Source: Marinobacter sp.
GTDB lineage: Bacteria; Pseudomonadota; Gammaproteobacteria; Pseudomonadales; Oleiphilaceae
Assembly (NCBI GenBank): GCA_030149475.1
Contig: JASBRL010000063.1
Location: 1 to 37,292 of the forward strand
Length of the DNA stretch: 37,292 nt
Reading direction: 5' to 3'
Shown here piece after piece: positions 18,455-27,532 of the stretch. Position 1 is the first letter of the stretch, and the number at the start of each line of letters is the position of its first letter. The notes under the pieces were generated by a model. The model made no database searches. It was not told the origin of the DNA and worked only from the letters and a program-made list of their open reading frames with translations. A program made the position numbers and the translations under genes.

Positions 18455-19626
18455 GGCCGAGATCCTCGGTCTTTGGATTTGCCGGGCAGGGTGCCCATGA
18501 ACTTGCAGATGATGCCCAGCATGATTTCGTCCGCACCGCCTCCGATCGACACCAGTCGCACATCCCGGAAGGCGCGGGACAGAGGGTTGTCCCACATAAA
18601 GCCCATGCCGCCCCAGTACTGCAGGCAACTGTCAGTCACTTCCCGGCCCAGGCGGCCCGCTTTCAGTTTGGCCATTGAGGCGAGTCGGGTGACATCCTTA
18701 CCCTGCACATGCAGTTCACAGGCCTGGTAGGTCAGCGCTCGCAGAGCTTCCACCTCGGTCTGCAGCTCCGCCATGCGGAAATGAATCACCTGGTTGTTGA
18801 TCAGCGGGGTGCCAAAGGTTTTGCGCTCCCGGCAGTAGGCGATGGTCTGTTCAATGCAGCGCTCCAGGGCCTTGATGACGTTGGCCGCGCCCCAGAGCCG
18901 CTCCTCCTGGAATTGCATCATCTGCATCATGAAGCCGGTACCCTCGGCGCCAATACGATTACGCTGGGGTACCCGGACATCGTCGAAGAAGATCTGGGCG
19001 GTTTCCGATGAGCGCATGCCGAGCTTGTTGAGGTGTTTGGAGAAGGTAATCCCGGGCGTTTTCATGGGCACTACAATCAGGGTCTTGTTCTTGTGGGGCT
19101 TGTCGTCCGAGGTGTTGGCCAGCAGGCAGATGAAGTCAGCCTGGGGTGAGTTGGTGATCCACATCTTGGAGCCATTGATGATGTAGTCGTCACCGTCCTT
19201 GCGGGCCGTGGTTTTCAGTCCGGCCACGTCGGACCCGGCTCCAACTTCGCTGACGCCGATGCAGCCGACCTGGTCACCGCTGATGGCCGGTGCCAGGTAG
19301 TCCCGTTTGAGTTCCTCGGAGCCAAACCGGGCAATGGCCGGTGTACACATGTCGGTTTGCACCCCGATGGCCAGCGGCACGCCACCACAATGGGCCATCC
19401 CCAGTTCTTCCGCCGCCACCAGGTTGTAGCTGTAATCCAGGCCCATGCCGCCGTAGGCTTCGGGTTTCTGAATGCCCAGCAGGCCCAGATTGCCGAGCTT
19501 CTTGAAGATATCGTGGATGGGGAAGCTGCCGGCTTCCTCCCATTCGTCGCAGTGCGGATTGATTTCCTTCTCGACAAAATCGCGAACGGTTTTTCGCAGG
19601 GCTTCGTGTTCTGGGGTGAAGATCAT
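18451..19626 (-). CDS. atuD: Acyl-CoA dehydrogenase AtuD (citronellyl-CoA dehydrogenase)
   Basis: A 391-residue FAD enzyme of the acyl-CoA dehydrogenase family. It has the N-terminal helical domain (TPEHEALRKTVRDFVEKEI), the IGVSEVGAGSDVAG and WITNSPQADF segments of the middle beta domain, and the C-terminal FAD-contact region (LQYWGGMGFMWDNPLSR). It should oxidise citronellyl-CoA to geranyl-CoA and hand electrons to electron-transfer flavoprotein. The start at 19626 was preferred over an upstream frame that runs through the palindromic repeat at 19680-19792. That repeat separates it from atuC by 255 bases, so its expression may differ from that of atuABC. Confidence 0.92.
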   Translation of the reverse strand: MIFTPEHEALRKTVRDFVEKEINPHCDEWEEAGSFPIHDIFKKLGNLGLLGIQKPEAYGGMGLDYSYNLVAAEELGMAHCGGVPLAIGVQTDMCTPAIARFGSEELKRDYLAPAISGDQVGCIGVSEVGAGSDVAGLKTTARKDGDDYIINGSKMWITNSPQADFICLLANTSDDKPHKNKTLIVVPMKTPGITFSKHLNKLGMRSSETAQIFFDDVRVPQRNRIGAEGTGFMMQMMQFQEERLWGAANVIKALERCIEQTIAYCRERKTFGTPLINNQVIHFRMAELQTEVEALRALTYQACELHVQGKDVTRLASMAKLKAGRLGREVTDSCLQYWGGMGFMWDNPLSRAFRDVRLVSIGGGADEIMLGIICKFMGTLPGKSKDRGSRP

Positions 19627-19679
19627 AATAAGGTTCTCTCTTGTTTTTGATGGCCCGCTGCCGATGCCTGACTGGGGGT

Positions 19680-19792
19680 GCAGGTGTGGGGAGCCATTTG
19701 CAGAGACACGCCACGCAAGTACGTCCATGTAGGGCTCGGGTGTGGCCATCCATGGCCACACACGGTCTCTGCAAATGGCTCCCCACACCTGC
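19680..19792. repeat. Nested palindromic (REP/MITE-like) element between atuC and atuD
   Basis: Arms of 28 bases at 19680-19707 and 19765-19792 are perfectly complementary (outer sequence begins GCAGGTGTGGGGAGCC). Inside the loop, GTGTGGCCAT at 19740-19749 pairs with ATGGCCACAC at 19752-19761 around two bases. A further near-palindrome TACGTCCATGTA lies at 19719-19730. The element carries no gene. Frames read through it look like coding in both directions only because of its base composition. In a transcript of the atu operon it would form a very stable hairpin, which could end transcription partly or set an RNA processing point. No second copy is in this window. Confidence 0.92.
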
Positions 19793-19881
19793 GTCTGGCC
19801 TTAAAGCCTGGTGAGTTCCTCGAGTTCAAGGTGTTACCTGGCGTTATCTGCGAGGCCGCTCTAGCACCGTAATCAGATCCC

Positions 19882-21498
19882 CTAAAACCGCGCCACGCCA
19901 AAAGCATTTGGTCTGAGCTCCCGGACGTCCGCCTCCCGGCAGACCGACAGAACCATGGCCAGCACCTTGCGGGTATCCCGGGGGTCAATCAGTCCGTCAT
20001 CCCACAACCGGGCGGTTCCGAACAATGCGGTGGAGCCGTCCTCCAGCTTTTTGGCGGTCGCCTGTTCCAGAAAATCCAGGGTTTTCGGGTCCGGCTCCAC
20101 GCCGCTTCGTTTCTGTTTTTCCTCGGCCACAATCCGCATAACCTTGCCGGCCTGGGCTGGCCCCATGACCGCTGTCCGGCTGTTTGGCCAGGCAAAAATG
20201 AACCGCGGGTCCAGTCCGCGCCCGCACATCGCATAGTTGCCGGCACCGTATGAGCCGCCGATGACCACGGCGATTTTCGGGACCCGACAATTGGCGACCG
20301 CCTGTAGCATCTTCGACCCGTGTTTGATGATGCCGTTCTGCTCAGAATGGGTGCCGACCATGAACCCGGTGGTATTGTGGAGGAACAGCAGCGGTGTTCC
20401 CGCCTGATCGCACAATTGTATGAACTGGGCCGCTTTGGCCGCGCCCGCCGGGGTGATCGGGCCATTGTTACCGATGATGCCCACAGCGTGTCCTTCGATG
20501 CGGATGGTGCCGCAGACGGTCTGATCGTCGAATCCGGGCTTGAAGTCCATGAAACCGGACCCGTCGGCAATGCGTGCAAGAATCTCCCGTACATCGTAGG
20601 GCTGGCGGGCATCGGCCGGGATAACTCCGAGCAGTTCCTCGACCGGATAGCGCGGCTCTTCCCAGTGTGGCGTGGTGCCCGCGGGCCTGGTCTCATGCCA
20701 GGGCAGGGCCTCCATAATGTTGCGGGCATAGCGGATGCCATCGGCATCGTCTTCCGCCAGATATTCGGCTGTACCGGCGATATCCGCGTGCATTTCCGCG
20801 CCCCCGAGTTCCTCGTCGGTGGCCACTTCACCGGTCGCCGCCAGCAGCAGGGGCGGGCCGGCCAGGAACATTTTGGCCTTGTTGCGCACCACGATGACGT
20901 AGTCAGACAACCCGGGCTGATAGGCGCCACCTGCGGTCGCGTTGCCATGGACAACGGTAATCTGGGGAATGCCGGCGGCGGACAGCCGGGCCTGGTTGGC
21001 GAAGCCCCGGGCGCCGAGCACAAAGATGTCGGTGGCGTAGTTCAGGTTGGCCCCGCCACTCTCGGACAGGGACACGATGGGCAGCCTGTTCTCTTTCGCG
21101 ATGGTTTGCAGGCGCAGGGTTTTGTCGAGGCCAGCCGGGGTGATGGTGCCGCCCTTGATGGCGCAGTTGCTCGCCACCACCAGACAGCGCACGCCACTGA
21201 CCACGCCGATACCGGCAATGATGCCACCGCCGGCCAGGCTGCCGTCCTTGTCGTCGTGCATTTTGTAGCCGGCCAGCGAACACAGCTCCAGAAAGGAGGT
21301 GCCCCGGTCCAGCAGTCGGTTCAGCCGGTCCCTGGGAAGGAGTTTGCCACGCTGTGTGAACTTCTCCCGTGCCGCCTCGGCCAGGTCCAGAACCTGCTTT
21401 TCTGCGGCCCGGAACTGGTCGATGTGCGCCTGCATGGCCTCCCGGTTGGCGTGGAAGCCATCGGATTCAGGATTGATTAAAGACTCAATGGGTTGCAT
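19882..21498 (-). CDS. atuC: Geranyl-CoA carboxylase carboxyltransferase beta subunit AtuC
   Basis: The 538-residue partner of AtuF transfers the carboxyl group from biotin to geranyl-CoA. Both crotonase-like halves of the carboxyltransferase are visible. The N half has RDRLNRLLDRGTSFLELCSL and the Gly-rich GGGIIAGIG. The C half has IGNNGPITPAGAAKAAQF and GGSYGAGNYAMCGRG. I place the start at the ATG at 21498, which gives the usual MQPIES-type N-terminus behind GAGG. A GTG at 21513 overlapping the atuB stop would add five residues. Methylcrotonyl-CoA carboxylase beta (LiuB) is the close relative; operon context supports AtuC. The palindromic repeat lies downstream. Confidence 0.93.
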   Translation of the reverse strand: MQPIESLINPESDGFHANREAMQAHIDQFRAAEKQVLDLAEAAREKFTQRGKLLPRDRLNRLLDRGTSFLELCSLAGYKMHDDKDGSLAGGGIIAGIGVVSGVRCLVVASNCAIKGGTITPAGLDKTLRLQTIAKENRLPIVSLSESGGANLNYATDIFVLGARGFANQARLSAAGIPQITVVHGNATAGGAYQPGLSDYVIVVRNKAKMFLAGPPLLLAATGEVATDEELGGAEMHADIAGTAEYLAEDDADGIRYARNIMEALPWHETRPAGTTPHWEEPRYPVEELLGVIPADARQPYDVREILARIADGSGFMDFKPGFDDQTVCGTIRIEGHAVGIIGNNGPITPAGAAKAAQFIQLCDQAGTPLLFLHNTTGFMVGTHSEQNGIIKHGSKMLQAVANCRVPKIAVVIGGSYGAGNYAMCGRGLDPRFIFAWPNSRTAVMGPAQAGKVMRIVAEEKQKRSGVEPDPKTLDFLEQATAKKLEDGSTALFGTARLWDDGLIDPRDTRKVLAMVLSVCREADVRELRPNAFGVARF

Positions 21499-21509
21499 GT
21501 GCTGGCGCC

Positions 21510-22376
21510 TCACTCATCCCCTAGAACAGTGGGTGTGGTACTGCGGTGAAAGCCGTTGAAAGGCTGGTTGTTTTTCGCCGCCGGTAGCGGCCAGACCCGT
21601 CCCCCCTGGGACGCGCCACCATCGATCCGCAGGGTGTCACCGCTGATGAACGCGGCCCCCGGGCTGAGCAGAAAGCAGATGGCTGCGCTGACTTCCGCCT
21701 CGGTGCCCAGGCGCTTGCCCGGAACCGCATCCCTGAGGCCGCGTATCCACTGCTTCATGGATTCGGGATAGCTGTCCATGCCGCTGGAGGCGATCCAGCC
21801 CGGAGCGACGGCATTTACCCGTACGCCGTTGGCGCCCCATTCCACCGCCGCGGTCTGGGTGAAGTTCACCATGCCTGCGCGGGCCGCCCCTGAGTGGCCC
21901 ATGCCCGGCATGCCACCCCACATGTCAGCCACAATGTTGACGATGGCTCCACCGGTTTTGGCCAGCGCCTGGTTGAAGGCTTCCCGGGCCATCAGAAAGC
22001 CGCCGGTCAGGTTGGTCCGGACCACCGTTTCCCAGCCTTTCTGGTTGATGGAGGCCAGCGGGCCCGGGAACTGGCCACCGGCATTATTGACCAGTCCTTC
22101 AAGGCGGCCATGTTCAGCAATGATGGCGGCGACGGTGTCTCTGACCGGACCTTCCTCACGAATGTCACAAACATGGGCAGAGGCAATGCCGCCATCGGCG
22201 ATAATCTCCGATTGCACAGCTTCCAGCTTCGCTGCCTTACGCCCGACCAGTGCGACACGTGCGCCCAGCGAAGCCAGTTCGTGGGCAGTGCAGCGGCCGA
22301 TACCCGAACCGCCACCGGTCACAATGTAGGTCTGGTCTTTGAACAGACCGGGCCGAAGAATGGATTGATAACTCAT
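21510..22376 (-). CDS. atuB: Short-chain dehydrogenase/reductase AtuB, dienoyl-CoA reductase-like
   Basis: A 288-residue SDR with the cofactor motif TGGGSGIG at 20-27, NNAGG at 97-101 and VNAVAPG at 188-193. The expected catalytic YxxxK is not present. At the same place it reads HSGAARAG (161-168), aligning Ser162 and Arg166 with the Tyr and Lys positions. 2,4-dienoyl-CoA reductases also lack YxxxK here (Ser and Lys in the mammalian enzyme), and the following AVEWG ... VRVNAVAPG resembles them too. AtuB's reaction is uncertain; an acyl-CoA reductase fits the motif better than an alcohol dehydrogenase. Its start overlaps the atuA stop by four bases (ATGA). Confidence 0.9.
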   Translation of the reverse strand: MSYQSILRPGLFKDQTYIVTGGGSGIGRCTAHELASLGARVALVGRKAAKLEAVQSEIIADGGIASAHVCDIREEGPVRDTVAAIIAEHGRLEGLVNNAGGQFPGPLASINQKGWETVVRTNLTGGFLMAREAFNQALAKTGGAIVNIVADMWGGMPGMGHSGAARAGMVNFTQTAAVEWGANGVRVNAVAPGWIASSGMDSYPESMKQWIRGLRDAVPGKRLGTEAEVSAAICFLLSPGAAFISGDTLRIDGGASQGGRVWPLPAAKNNQPFNGFHRSTTPTVLGDE

Positions 22377-24190
22377 GACCGGGATCCTTTTTGAAGCACT
22401 GATTGCGCGACAGGAATAGGTATTTCAAGCAGCTGCTGGGCAAAGGCCTTGCCCTGTGGGTCTATTCGCAGGCTGGCCACACCGCCTCCGCCCAGACTGT
22501 GGTATAGCTGGAAATTGAGTGCGTTCAGCCCTGATAAGGCCCAGCGGGTGACTTTGCCGCGGTCCGGGTCCAGCGTGTGCCGCATCCAGTCGGCGACCCG
22601 GCTCTCGGTCAGTTCAGCGGTGATGAACGGCAGATACTCGGGACGGCGGGCGATCACACCGATGTTGCTGTGATCGCCCTTGTCACCGCTGCGAGCCCAG
22701 GCAAGCTCAATCAGGGGGACTGTGGTGTCTGTGTCGGGCCGGGTATCGGGCATCGGCGGAATCGGTGCCAGCTCGGGTTCTGCCCGCTCGCCCTGCAGAA
22801 TGGGAACGGGGATGGACTCGCCGCCGATGTCGACGCTCACCCTGGTAACGGTTTTAGGAACCAGACAGGAAAACAGCCGGATCTTCGGCCATACGGTTGG
22901 TCGGCCACCGACAATGCCGGTGATGCCTGGCGCCATGCCGGTCGCGGCCTGGGCGATTTCCCGTGAGAACAGCACCAGCGCTTTCTTGTCCGGGTGGGCA
23001 GCGCTGATCTTGACCACCACTTCGCGACTCTGTGCCGCACGGCCGTGCTCGCCGTAGGTGGTTTCAGTGCCCAGTAGCTCCACGCTGGTGGCGGAGTAGG
23101 GCGCCAGCTTACGCTCGGAGAACAGGCGGCGGGTTTTGTTCAGTATGGCGTCGGCGACGCTATCCGCCTTGGCGCGGGCATCCATGCCCGCAAGCAGGAA
23201 GGTCGCAGTACATTTGTAACCGTCCGGCCAGGTGCCTGAGACCTTGTAGTCGCGGGTGGGCGCCTGGCCCCTGGCGCCGGTTACCGTAACCCGGTCCGGA
23301 CCGGATTCGCTCAGGGCAACGTCGGTGAAATCGCAGACCACGTCGGGCAGTATGTAGGCCCGGGGGTCGCCGATTTCATACACCAGTTGTTCGGCGACAG
23401 TGCCCATGGACACCTGTCCGCCGGTGCCGTCTGGCTTGGTGATCACGAAATCGCCTCCGGCACCGACCTCCGCAATCGGGAACCCCATGTTGGCGAAACC
23501 GATGGCTACATCCTGCCAGTCCGTGAAGTTGCCGCCGGTGACCTGAGCACCGCATTCCAGCAGATGCCCGGCGAGACTGCCCTGCGCCAGTCGGTCGTAA
23601 TCGTCCCAGCGCCAGCCGAACTCATGGACCAGCGGCGCCAGCACCAGAGCACTGTCGGCGACCCGGCCGGTGATCACAATATCGGCGCCCTGTTCCAGGG
23701 CTGCAACAATGCCGGGTGCGCCAAGATAAGCGTTCAGACTGACCATCATGCCCGGCATGGCCTCGCCAGTGGTCATTTCAGTGATGCCACTGTCCGCCAG
23801 GTCCTTGCGCCGGGGCATCAGATCATCCCCCAGGACCAGTGCAATGCGCAGATTGACGCCGGCCTGCTCACACAAAGCCTGGAGCGCATCACGGCAGGCC
23901 ACCGGGTTGACGCCGCCGGCATTGCTGATCACGGTCAGGCCCTGCCGTTTGATCTCTGTCAGCAAAGGTCCCATGACGGTGTCGACAAAATCCCGGGCAT
24001 AACCGGCCTGGGGATCCCTGAGCTTCTGCCCGGCCATGATCGACAGGGTTATTTCGGCAAGATAGTCCGAGACCAGGTAGTCCAGTTCCCCGAGTTCGAC
24101 CAATTGGCGTGCCGCGGTTTCGGTGTCGCCCCAGAACGCTGAGGAGCAGCCAATCCGGATTCGGGCGTCGGAGTGTGGTGATGGAGACAT
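22373..24190 (-). CDS. atuA: Acyclic terpene utilisation protein AtuA (DUF1446)
   Basis: A 605-residue cytoplasmic protein, first gene of the terpene operon. The N-terminal DUF1446/AtuA domain (about 1-450) includes [45 protein letters not shown] and [17 protein letters not shown]-terminal domain (about 500-600) with [18 protein letters not shown] is usual for AtuA proteins and is an independent family (AtuA-like ferredoxin-fold) in other genomes. The biochemical role is not settled; the gene is needed for growth on citronellol in Pseudomonas. GAGG lies eleven bases before the ATG. The predicted promoter overlaps the palindrome at 24310-24327. Confidence 0.93.
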   Translation of the reverse strand: MSPSPHSDARIRIGCSSAFWGDTETAARQLVELGELDYLVSDYLAEITLSIMAGQKLRDPQAGYARDFVDTVMGPLLTEIKRQGLTVISNAGGVNPVACRDALQALCEQAGVNLRIALVLGDDLMPRRKDLADSGITEMTTGEAMPGMMVSLNAYLGAPGIVAALEQGADIVITGRVADSALVLAPLVHEFGWRWDDYDRLAQGSLAGHLLECGAQVTGGNFTDWQDVAIGFANMGFPIAEVGAGGDFVITKPDGTGGQVSMGTVAEQLVYEIGDPRAYILPDVVCDFTDVALSESGPDRVTVTGARGQAPTRDYKVSGTWPDGYKCTATFLLAGMDARAKADSVADAILNKTRRLFSERKLAPYSATSVELLGTETTYGEHGRAAQSREVVVKISAAHPDKKALVLFSREIAQAATGMAPGITGIVGGRPTVWPKIRLFSCLVPKTVTRVSVDIGGESIPVPILQGERAEPELAPIPPMPDTRPDTDTTVPLIELAWARSGDKGDHSNIGVIARRPEYLPFITAELTESRVADWMRHTLDPDRGKVTRWALSGLNALNFQLYHSLGGGGVASLRIDPQGKAFAQQLLEIPIPVAQSVLQKGSRS

Positions 24191-24296
24191 GGCCTGACCT
24201 CAGTAACGGTTTGCGTAACGGTATGGGCGCCTGGTGAGCCTGTCTGTGGTCAGGCAGGCCCCGTTTATCTGATAAGGCGGGCTGCTGTTACCCTGA

Positions 24297-24355
24297 TTGA
24301 AAAGACAATACCAAGCAAGCGCTTGGTTTGTAAACAGGCAGTTTCGGGATATACT
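24297..24355. promoter_or_regulatory. Divergent atuA/atuR promoters with TetR-type operator
   Basis: ACCAAGC and GCTTGGT (24310-24327) form an inverted repeat around AAGC; a shorter perfect palindrome CAAGCGCTTG lies within at 24316-24325. On the minus strand TTTACA (24329-24334) and TATTGT (24305-24310) make a plausible atuA promoter with an 18-base spacer that is almost entirely operator. On the plus strand TTGTAA (24328-24333) and TATACT (24350-24355), 16 apart, would serve atuR and abut the same site. One bound AtuR dimer could thus shut atuA and restrain its own gene. Pseudomonas AtuR is reported to bind inverted repeats in the same intergenic position. Confidence 0.7.
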
Positions 24356-24438
24356 GTTCGCTGCGAGCATTTGCCGCCAAACAGCGCTTTCGCCGTGCCC
24401 CGAAAACGGCCATTTAATCACCTGACCGGAACCCTCCT

Positions 24439-25062
24439 GTGCCCCATAACCCGATCCTGACTCACCTGATTAAAGACCAGCTCGTCTCTGATCCTGCCGG
24501 CGCCCGAGGGCGATTATTGCGCGAGGCCGCCCGGTTGTTCCGCGAGAAGGGCTACGAGCGCACCACAGTGCGGGATCTGGCGGCGGCGGTGGGTATTCAG
24601 TCCGGCAGCCTGTTTCACCATTTCCGGAGCAAGGAGGAGATTCTCAAAGCGGTAATGGTGGAGACGATTCACCTCAATACCGCCCTGATGCGTGAGGCGA
24701 TGGCGGCCGAGAGCACCAGTCAGGGCCGGTTGCGCGCGCTCGTCCGCAGCGAGCTGGAATCGATCAACGGCCAGACCGGCGAGGCCATGGCGGTGCTGGT
24801 CTTCGAATGGCGCAGCCTGTCAGCGCCGGCACAACAGGAGGTGCTGGCGTTGCGGGATATCTACGAAGCGCTCTGGCTGGATGTTCTGGACGCACTGGCG
24901 GCTGACGGTATCATCCGCGCCGAGCCGTTTGTGGTGCGCCGAATGCTGACCGGGGCTCTCAGCTGGACCGTGACCTGGTATCGGCCTGGCGGTGGTATGA
25001 GTCTGGACGATCTTACCGGTCAGGTGATGGCGATGCTGGGGCTTGAGTCCGCCGGGCCTTGA
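24439..25062 (+). CDS. atuR: TetR-family repressor AtuR
   Basis: A 207-residue regulator with an N-terminal TetR helix-turn-helix at about 43-62 (TVRDLAAAVGIQSGSLFHHF), where GSLFHHFRSKEEIL is the recognition helix region. The C-terminal ligand domain is helical. Divergent position next to atuA and the operator between them identify it as AtuR, expected to repress the operon until a terpenoid acyl-CoA or acid appears. Start is GTG at 24439, eight bases after GGA. It is not cotranscribed with the terpene operon. No terminator is visible after it. Confidence 0.9.
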   Translation: MPHNPILTHLIKDQLVSDPAGARGRLLREAARLFREKGYERTTVRDLAAAVGIQSGSLFHHFRSKEEILKAVMVETIHLNTALMREAMAAESTSQGRLRALVRSELESINGQTGEAMAVLVFEWRSLSAPAQQEVLALRDIYEALWLDVLDALAADGIIRAEPFVVRRMLTGALSWTVTWYRPGGGMSLDDLTGQVMAMLGLESAGP

Positions 25063-25382
25063 TGTCAGTGGCACATCTGTACCAGATTTAATGTTCCTTT
25101 CACTGGCTTTCCGTGGTTTCGCCGGCGATTTAACTATACGATCTTTATAGGTTTTTTGTGCCAATTGGCCTCATTGGCATGTCTCTGCGGCACTACAGCC
25201 ATTTTTGTCCTACAAGATTGAACGCATCCTTTTGTCTACTTGGCGAATATCAGGCATTCATGCTTGGGCCATGCGTCACGGAACCTGTTACCGGCGTTGT
25301 GATAAAAACAAGCGCGCAGGTTCCTTACCGAGGGGGTCGCCAAAAGACTCCCCATAAAAACAAAATATGAACAGGACGAATT
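25063..25382. other. 320-base intergenic region with inverted repeats
   Basis: No gene is recognised; one short open frame has no ribosome site. TGCCAA at 25159-25164 and TTGGCA at 25174-25179 form a small inverted repeat beside an AT-rich stretch that may be a promoter. GGAACCTG at 25280-25287 and CAGGTTCC at 25317-25324 are an inverted pair with the same core as the dispersed repeat family. AGGA at 25373-25376 is the ribosome site of the lipoprotein gene that follows. Confidence 0.5.
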
Positions 25383-26450
25383 ATGGATTCCTCACGGGTA
25401 ATGACCGGGTCGCGGCCTCTGCGCGCCCCTGGAAAACTGGCCATCCTCCTGCTGTTTCTGGTGATGGGAGGATGTTCGTCGTTCCATCCGATTTATACCC
25501 CCACTGGCGATATTTTGACGGCCTACTCAGAGGATGAGGCAACGCCGTATGTGATGCAGATGTCCGATTCGGCACTGGCGTGCAGCATGGGAGAGGGGCT
25601 GGACCCTTTGGTCTACTCATTCTCGCGAGTTACCGGCGCGCCGGACAAGACCGGTTCACTGCTGATGCTGCTGGCCGCCAATTGTACCGAAAGCAAGGCC
25701 TGGGAAGCGGAGTTGGCCTATTTGCGGGCGGATTACAGCGGTGATGTGCCCGCGGCGAAGGACGCCCGCGAAAAGGCCAAACGACTGAACGCATTGACCG
25801 CAAAGCGACGGTATGTGGTGTTTCAGCGCGCCATGCGGGCCTATGACTACGATCCGACCGAGTCCTCGGCCGAATGCCCGTTTCTCTACAGCGAGCAGGA
25901 TGAAATCACTTTTTTGCTGGGTTTGCTGACCGGCATGCAGGCGATCGTCAACGACGCCAATTCCGGTGCCCGCGGAGGTGTTCCGCGCGATATTGCACCC
26001 CAGGCTGAACGGGCGGCGCAGTGTCTGGACAACGAAAAGTGGGGCGGCCTGCCAAACGCCATCCGCGCCATGGTCTGGTTGTTAATTCCTGATACCCGTC
26101 CCGACCTCTCGCCCGATCCATGGGTGGTGTTCAGGAATAGCTCGGATCTTGGGGTCAAGGTGGGTATGCGTGCGTCCATGGCGCTCGAAGTCGTAGCTGC
26201 TGAGACCTTTGGTCGCGAGGATGTGCGCAAGGACGTGATCGCCCGGTTTGCCAAATCCGACCAGACGTTCAAGGTCTGGAAAGAGTACCGGTTAGTGGAT
26301 GAGTCAGCGCGTAACGTTATCCGGTTTTCATCGGATAAATACTGGACCGCCCATTATGGCTACCGCACGCCACAAAGCCGATTTGGGTCCCTGAGTGACA
26401 AGACCCGGGTGGATTCCAGTGAGGTTATGGATCTGGATGACCTGCTCTGA
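25383..26450 (+). CDS. Lipoprotein next to TRAP genes, possible TatT-like component
   Basis: A 355-residue predicted lipoprotein. A basic n-region and hydrophobic core (LAILLLFLVMGGC) end in a lipobox with Cys31. The rest is soluble and largely helical, including RADYSGDVPAAKDAREKAK and a C-terminal helical stretch, compatible with TPR-like helical hairpins. I see no enzyme motif. It sits 52 bases before the binding-protein gene of a TRAP-type transporter. The TatT lipoproteins of TPR-associated TRAP (TPAT) transporters occupy such a position, which is the basis of the suggested role. The family match is weak by eye, so 'lipoprotein of unknown function' is the safe name. No +2 Asp follows the Cys (Ser32), so the outer membrane is expected. 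Confidence 0.75.
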   Translation: MDSSRVMTGSRPLRAPGKLAILLLFLVMGGCSSFHPIYTPTGDILTAYSEDEATPYVMQMSDSALACSMGEGLDPLVYSFSRVTGAPDKTGSLLMLLAANCTESKAWEAELAYLRADYSGDVPAAKDAREKAKRLNALTAKRRYVVFQRAMRAYDYDPTESSAECPFLYSEQDEITFLLGLLTGMQAIVNDANSGARGGVPRDIAPQAERAAQCLDNEKWGGLPNAIRAMVWLLIPDTRPDLSPDPWVVFRNSSDLGVKVGMRASMALEVVAAETFGREDVRKDVIARFAKSDQTFKVWKEYRLVDESARNVIRFSSDKYWTAHYGYRTPQSRFGSLSDKTRVDSSEVMDLDDLL

Positions 26451-26502
26451 CACAGCCATTACCCGATTATTTTAGAACCACAACAAGACCCGGAGGTCAT
26501 TC

Positions 26503-27516
26503 ATGTTCCGTAAAACAACCGCAGCTCTGCTTGTATCTCTGACGGCGCCGATCGCGCTGGCCGCCCAGCCGGTCACAATGTGCGTGTTCGACGTCATCGG
26601 TGCCAACGGCGATATGTATAACATGATCAAGGACTACGCCCTGAACATGAAGCAGTACGGCGTAGACTTTAAACTCAAACCCTATACCGACGAGGGCGTA
26701 GCCATTGGTGACTTCAATTCCGGGCAGTGTGATGCCGTAGCGGCAACCGATTTGCGGACGCGCCCTTTCAACCGGTTCACCGGCACCATCAGCGCGGTGG
26801 GGGCGATTCCAACCTACAGCGACCTTAAAACCGTACTGGCAACGCTGGCCCAGCCCAAGGCGGCCAGGCTGATGTCGAGCGGCGGTTACGAGGTGCTGGG
26901 TATCATTCCCGTCGGCGCCGGCTACCTGTTTGTCAACGACAGAAGCATTGATACCGCGGGCGAGTTGGCCGGCAAGCGCATGGCGACACTCGAATACCAG
27001 AAAGATGCTATCCATATGGTCAACACCGTCAAGGCCACCGTTGTGCCGTCCGACATTACCAATTTCGCCGGCAAGTTCAATAACGGCTCAGTGGATACAG
27101 CCTATGCACCGGCTTTTGCCTATCAGGCTCTGGAGCTTTACAAGGGAGTGGGTGATAAAGGGGGGATCGTCGACTATCCGCTCGCCCAGCTGACGGTGCA
27201 GATTATCGCGAAGAAGGGACTGCTCAAGGAGAAAATCGCGCAGCAATCCCGTGAAGTTGCCTGGGGTATGTACGGTCAGGCGATGAATCTGATCAAGACC
27301 AATGAAGACAACATTCCGGAGTCAACGTGGATACGTATTCCGGATGCAGACATTCAGGGCTACCAGGAGATGTTCCGCGAGAACCGGTTGCAGCTTCGCG
27401 ATGGCACCGATGGCGCTGGTAAGGTCTACGACCCGCGCATGCTCAGTCTGTTGAGCAAAGTTCGCTGTGCCAGCAACCCCGGTGCCTCCGAATGCACCGC
27501 TGACAATCGCGAATAA
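26503..27516 (+). CDS. DUF6091-type periplasmic solute-binding protein
   Basis: A 337-residue exported protein with a clear signal peptide (cleavage after about residue 21, IALAAQP). The mature part resembles periplasmic binding proteins: MCVFDVIGANGDMYNM at the first strand, GQCDAVAATDLRTRPFN, a hinge stretch, and DITNFAGKFNNGSVDTAYAPAFAYQ. I associate it with the DUF6091 'putative solute-binding protein' group linked to TRAP permeases rather than with DctP. Cysteines in MCVFD, GQCDA and the C-terminal RCASNPGASEC may form disulfides. GGAGG six bases before the start is a strong ribosome site. The permease gene follows by 16 bases. The ligand is unknown; a small organic acid is the usual TRAP cargo. 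Confidence 0.82.
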   Translation: MFRKTTAALLVSLTAPIALAAQPVTMCVFDVIGANGDMYNMIKDYALNMKQYGVDFKLKPYTDEGVAIGDFNSGQCDAVAATDLRTRPFNRFTGTISAVGAIPTYSDLKTVLATLAQPKAARLMSSGGYEVLGIIPVGAGYLFVNDRSIDTAGELAGKRMATLEYQKDAIHMVNTVKATVVPSDITNFAGKFNNGSVDTAYAPAFAYQALELYKGVGDKGGIVDYPLAQLTVQIIAKKGLLKEKIAQQSREVAWGMYGQAMNLIKTNEDNIPESTWIRIPDADIQGYQEMFRENRLQLRDGTDGAGKVYDPRMLSLLSKVRCASNPGASECTADNRE

Positions 27517-27532
27517 CACAGGCTGATCTCCT

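Noticed and set aside
19274..19786. Minus-strand frame across the palindrome into atuD
   Set aside because: Out of frame with atuD and coding through the palindromic element; the repeat arms keep frames open by chance.
19680..19792. Possible CRISPR array
   Set aside because: There is one inverted pair, not direct repeats with regular spacers, and no cas genes.
20320..21480. 386-codon open frame on the plus strand over atuC
   Set aside because: Antisense shadow of a well-conserved carboxyltransferase gene; no ribosome site or recognisable domain.
25158..25370. 70-codon frame in the gap before the lipoprotein gene
   Set aside because: No ribosome site, no similarity I recognise, and it spans two inverted repeats and the likely promoter.
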